A stretch of 64,000 nt of DNA from Cyclobacterium sp. SYSU L10401. GTDB lineage: Bacteria; Bacteroidota; Bacteroidia; Cytophagales; Cyclobacteriaceae. How positions within the stretch are numbered: position 1 is the first letter of the stretch; every line of letters begins with the position of its first letter. The stretch covers positions 1-64,000 of the forward strand of contig NZ_WOFO01000005.1 of assembly GCF_010993705.1 (NCBI RefSeq), written 5' to 3'. Below are positions 63,720 through 64,000 of this stretch, piece after piece. The position numbers and the translations under genes were made by a program. The notes under the pieces are model-generated. The model searched no databases and had not been told where the DNA came from. It saw only the letters and a program-made list of their open reading frames with translations.

Positions 63720-64000
63720 CTAGCTCTGCGCATTAAGTAAAAATGAATAGCTTTTACGGTGCTTAACTATTGGGTTCAAATTTAATGTCTCCCTGGTATT
63801 CAATAGATATTCTGAAATATAAATTAGCTTTTTTTCCCATTGGGATGACGACAGTTTTGAGCCTTCGTATTTGAGAAATGGATTTCTATTATGAAAATCT
63901 ATCATTTCCTTGGTTGTGTAAACGTGTGCTGGCGAATAATACTCGGAAGCGAAGAATAAACTAATCGCTGGCGTCTTAGATGCCACATTTTTCTCAACTT
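63720..64000 (-). CDS. Partial CDS at right edge, function not recognised
   Basis: Open at the window edge with no start needed inside: the frame runs VEKNVASKTPAISLFFASEY and on through KEMIDFHNRNPFLKYEGSKL to a stop at 63720. About 93 residues, the C-terminus of a longer protein. It converges on the FkbM gene. No family recognised; sulfotransferase-like or glycosyltransferase-like context is possible. Confidence 0.5.
   Translation of the reverse strand, partial: VEKNVASKTPAISLFFASEYYSPAHVYTTKEMIDFHNRNPFLKYEGSKLSSSQWEKKLIYISEYLLNTRETLNLNPIVKHRKSYSFLLNAQS

Noticed and set aside
1-64000. CRISPR array
   Set aside because: No series of regularly spaced direct repeats with unique spacers, and no cas genes, were seen. 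The repeat arrays at 783-915 and 2661-2804 are IS21 ends.

Overview
The window comes from a low-GC, AT-rich bacterial chromosome, most likely a member of the Bacteroidota close to Cyclobacteriaceae (Algoriphagus/Echinicola/Cyclobacterium type). The grounds are a Bacteroidota-style promoter (TATATTTG -7 box), almost no Shine-Dalgarno sequences, and the families of small conserved genes and insertion sequences present. Nearly everything readable is accessory: defence operons, mobile elements and decayed copies of both. I ran no database searches; family names come from recognising motifs.

Layout. 1-3.05 kb is a nest of insertion sequences: one IS21 element sits in the istB of a second IS21 element, which itself abuts an IS3 remnant. 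4.0-7.3 kb is a McrBC type IV restriction operon. 8.6-24.9 kb is a tightly overlapping seven-gene operon on the minus strand that I read as a methylation-associated defence system (MADS): HTH protein, N6-adenine methylase, HsdS-like specificity subunit, NERD/double-kinase/P-loop protein, a MAD7-like protein, a giant nuclease-HerA ATPase, and an added PP2C phosphatase. 25-28.7 kb holds a decayed HTH gene, two genes of unknown function, a tRNA-Ser 3' end with a terminator (a probable island attachment scar) and an IS110 element with a candidate bridge RNA. 29.2-37.0 kb has small accessory and housekeeping-like genes (agmatine deiminase-like, two UDG-fold-like proteins, a frameshifted SRAP/YedK gene, a CoiA-like protein) and decayed duplicates. 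37.5-39.1 kb is a solitary reverse transcriptase with long non-coding flanks, a candidate defence RT. 39.6-43.4 kb carries a YodC-like/WYL-like regulator, an unknown protein and a kinase-TPR-FHA protein. 43.8-53.6 kb is a second compact defence operon: PLD/SNF2 helicase, Eco57I-type methylase, PLD nuclease, EVE-domain protein and DUF3644 protein. 54.3-56.0 kb is a small cluster of a bacteriocin-like peptide, a SpoIIM/DUF95-like protein and membrane proteins. 57.1-57.8 kb is radC, 58.2-59.8 kb a dead IS1182-type transposase, and 59.9-64 kb the start of a biosynthetic operon (cupin/JmjC, PP-loop, glycosyltransferase, PIG-L deacetylase, FkbM methyltransferase) that runs towards the right edge.

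How the genes fit together. Three modification-sensing or modification-dependent systems (McrBC, the MADS-like operon and the EVE/Eco57I/SNF2-PLD operon) and a solitary RT lie within about 50 kb, so this is a defence island. Several genes have a decayed second copy nearby (HTH, EVE, a divergent pair of small genes), which points to repeated cassette exchange. The best candidates for something undescribed are the five-gene EVE-DUF3644 operon, the PP2C-containing MADS variant with a kinase plus pseudokinase, the solitary RT with its flanking non-coding DNA, and the DUF95-linked bacteriocin-like cluster.
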